Source: Myxococcales bacterium
GTDB lineage: Bacteria; Myxococcota_A; Polyangia; Haliangiales; Haliangiaceae
NCBI GenBank assembly: GCA_016720595.1
Contig: JADKKI010000068.1
Location: forward strand, 1-6,295
Reading direction: 5' to 3'
Length of the DNA stretch: 6,295 nt
Each line of letters begins with the position of its first letter. Position 1 is the stretch's first letter. Below, in pieces: positions 6,073 to 6,295 of the stretch. The position numbers and the translations under genes are program-made. The notes below the pieces were generated by a model. It was given only the letters and a program-made list of their open reading frames with translations, searched no databases and was not told the DNA's origin.

Positions 6073-6295
6073 ATGCCGCTGGAAGAGGGGGAGCGCGTCG
6101 TGTGGGAGGGCCCTCAGAGCGGTGTGATGGGGGCCTCGACCCTCTGGTCGCTCGGCGCGGTCGCCGCGGGCTTCGGTCTCTTCGGGCTGCTCACGCTGCC
6201 GATGCTGCTCCTGACCGACCTCGGCATCGCCGAGCTCGCGGTGGCCATCTCGCAGCAGCTCGTCTGTGCGACGCCAGGCGTGGTCATGGCTTCTG
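6073..6295 (+). CDS. putative membrane protein, 3'-truncated by the window
   Basis: A frame opens at ATG 6073 and stays open to the right edge (74 residues visible). It begins MPLEEGERVVWEGPQSG, a short charged segment with a Val-Val-Trp-Glu-Gly phrase similar to the start of bacterial PH-domain (YdbS-like) membrane proteins. A hydrophobic stretch (about 22-48) follows, probably a transmembrane helix, then a second, less hydrophobic segment. The family link is tentative because the diagnostic part lies beyond the window. No good Shine-Dalgarno precedes the ATG. The frame also extends upstream to GTG 6025, but that stretch does not look coding. The gene is divergent from the halogenase-type gene, with 147 nt between starts. 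Confidence 0.55.
   Translation, partial: MPLEEGERVVWEGPQSGVMGASTLWSLGAVAAGFGLFGLLTLPMLLLTDLGIAELAVAISQQLVCATPGVVMAS

Noticed and set aside
1..6295. tRNA, rRNA, CRISPR array, insertion sequence or attachment site
   Set aside because: No spaced repeats, transposase-like protein, terminal inverted repeats or tRNA-like cloverleaf sequence were seen.

Overview
The window is GC-rich throughout and densely packed with genes. It contains lipoproteins (a c-type cytochrome and a Tat-exported iron-sulfur protein) and a carrier-protein-based biosynthetic operon. This fits a high-GC Gram-negative environmental bacterium. The protein style (Pro/Ala-rich lipoprotein tails, a PafA-like phosphatase, small secondary-metabolite operons) suggests a myxobacterium (Myxococcota, Sandaracinus/Polyangiales-like), but that is a judgement of style and nothing in the window proves it.

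Layout, left to right. (1) 2-1189, plus strand: the C-terminal part of a PafA-type alkaline phosphatase family protein. It is cut by the left edge and interrupted by an in-frame TAG at 569-571. (2) 1193-2302, minus: a di-heme cytochrome c peroxidase lipoprotein, convergent with the phosphatase, with only 3 nt between the two stop codons. (3) 2319-2618, minus: a small Tat-type, probably lipidated high-potential iron-sulfur protein (HiPIP), 16 nt upstream of the peroxidase and apparently in one operon with it. (4) 2619-2767: a 149-nt gap with two tandem hairpins and a weak promoter candidate. (5) 2768-3996, minus: a FabF-like ketosynthase with all catalytic residues but a 1-nt frameshift near 3122-3124. 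(6) 4022-4351, minus: an acyl carrier protein. (7) 4399-5925, minus: a flavin-dependent halogenase-type FAD enzyme. (8) 5926-6072: a 147-nt divergent intergenic region with two dyad symmetries. (9) 6073-6295, plus: the start of a membrane protein cut by the right edge.

How the genes work together. Genes 7-6-5 read as one leftward operon, halogenase, ACP, ketosynthase. The likely logic is a compact pathway in which an acyl or aryl group on the ACP is elongated by the ketosynthase and modified by the flavoenzyme. The ketosynthase resembles aryl-polyene/flexirubin-type enzymes more than housekeeping FabF. Genes 3-2 read as a second leftward operon: a lipid-anchored HiPIP that could pass electrons to a lipid-anchored di-heme peroxidase for periplasmic peroxide reduction. 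Two of the seven genes carry single-nucleotide lesions while keeping their catalytic residues on both sides. Either these are recent pseudogenes or the sequence has errors there.
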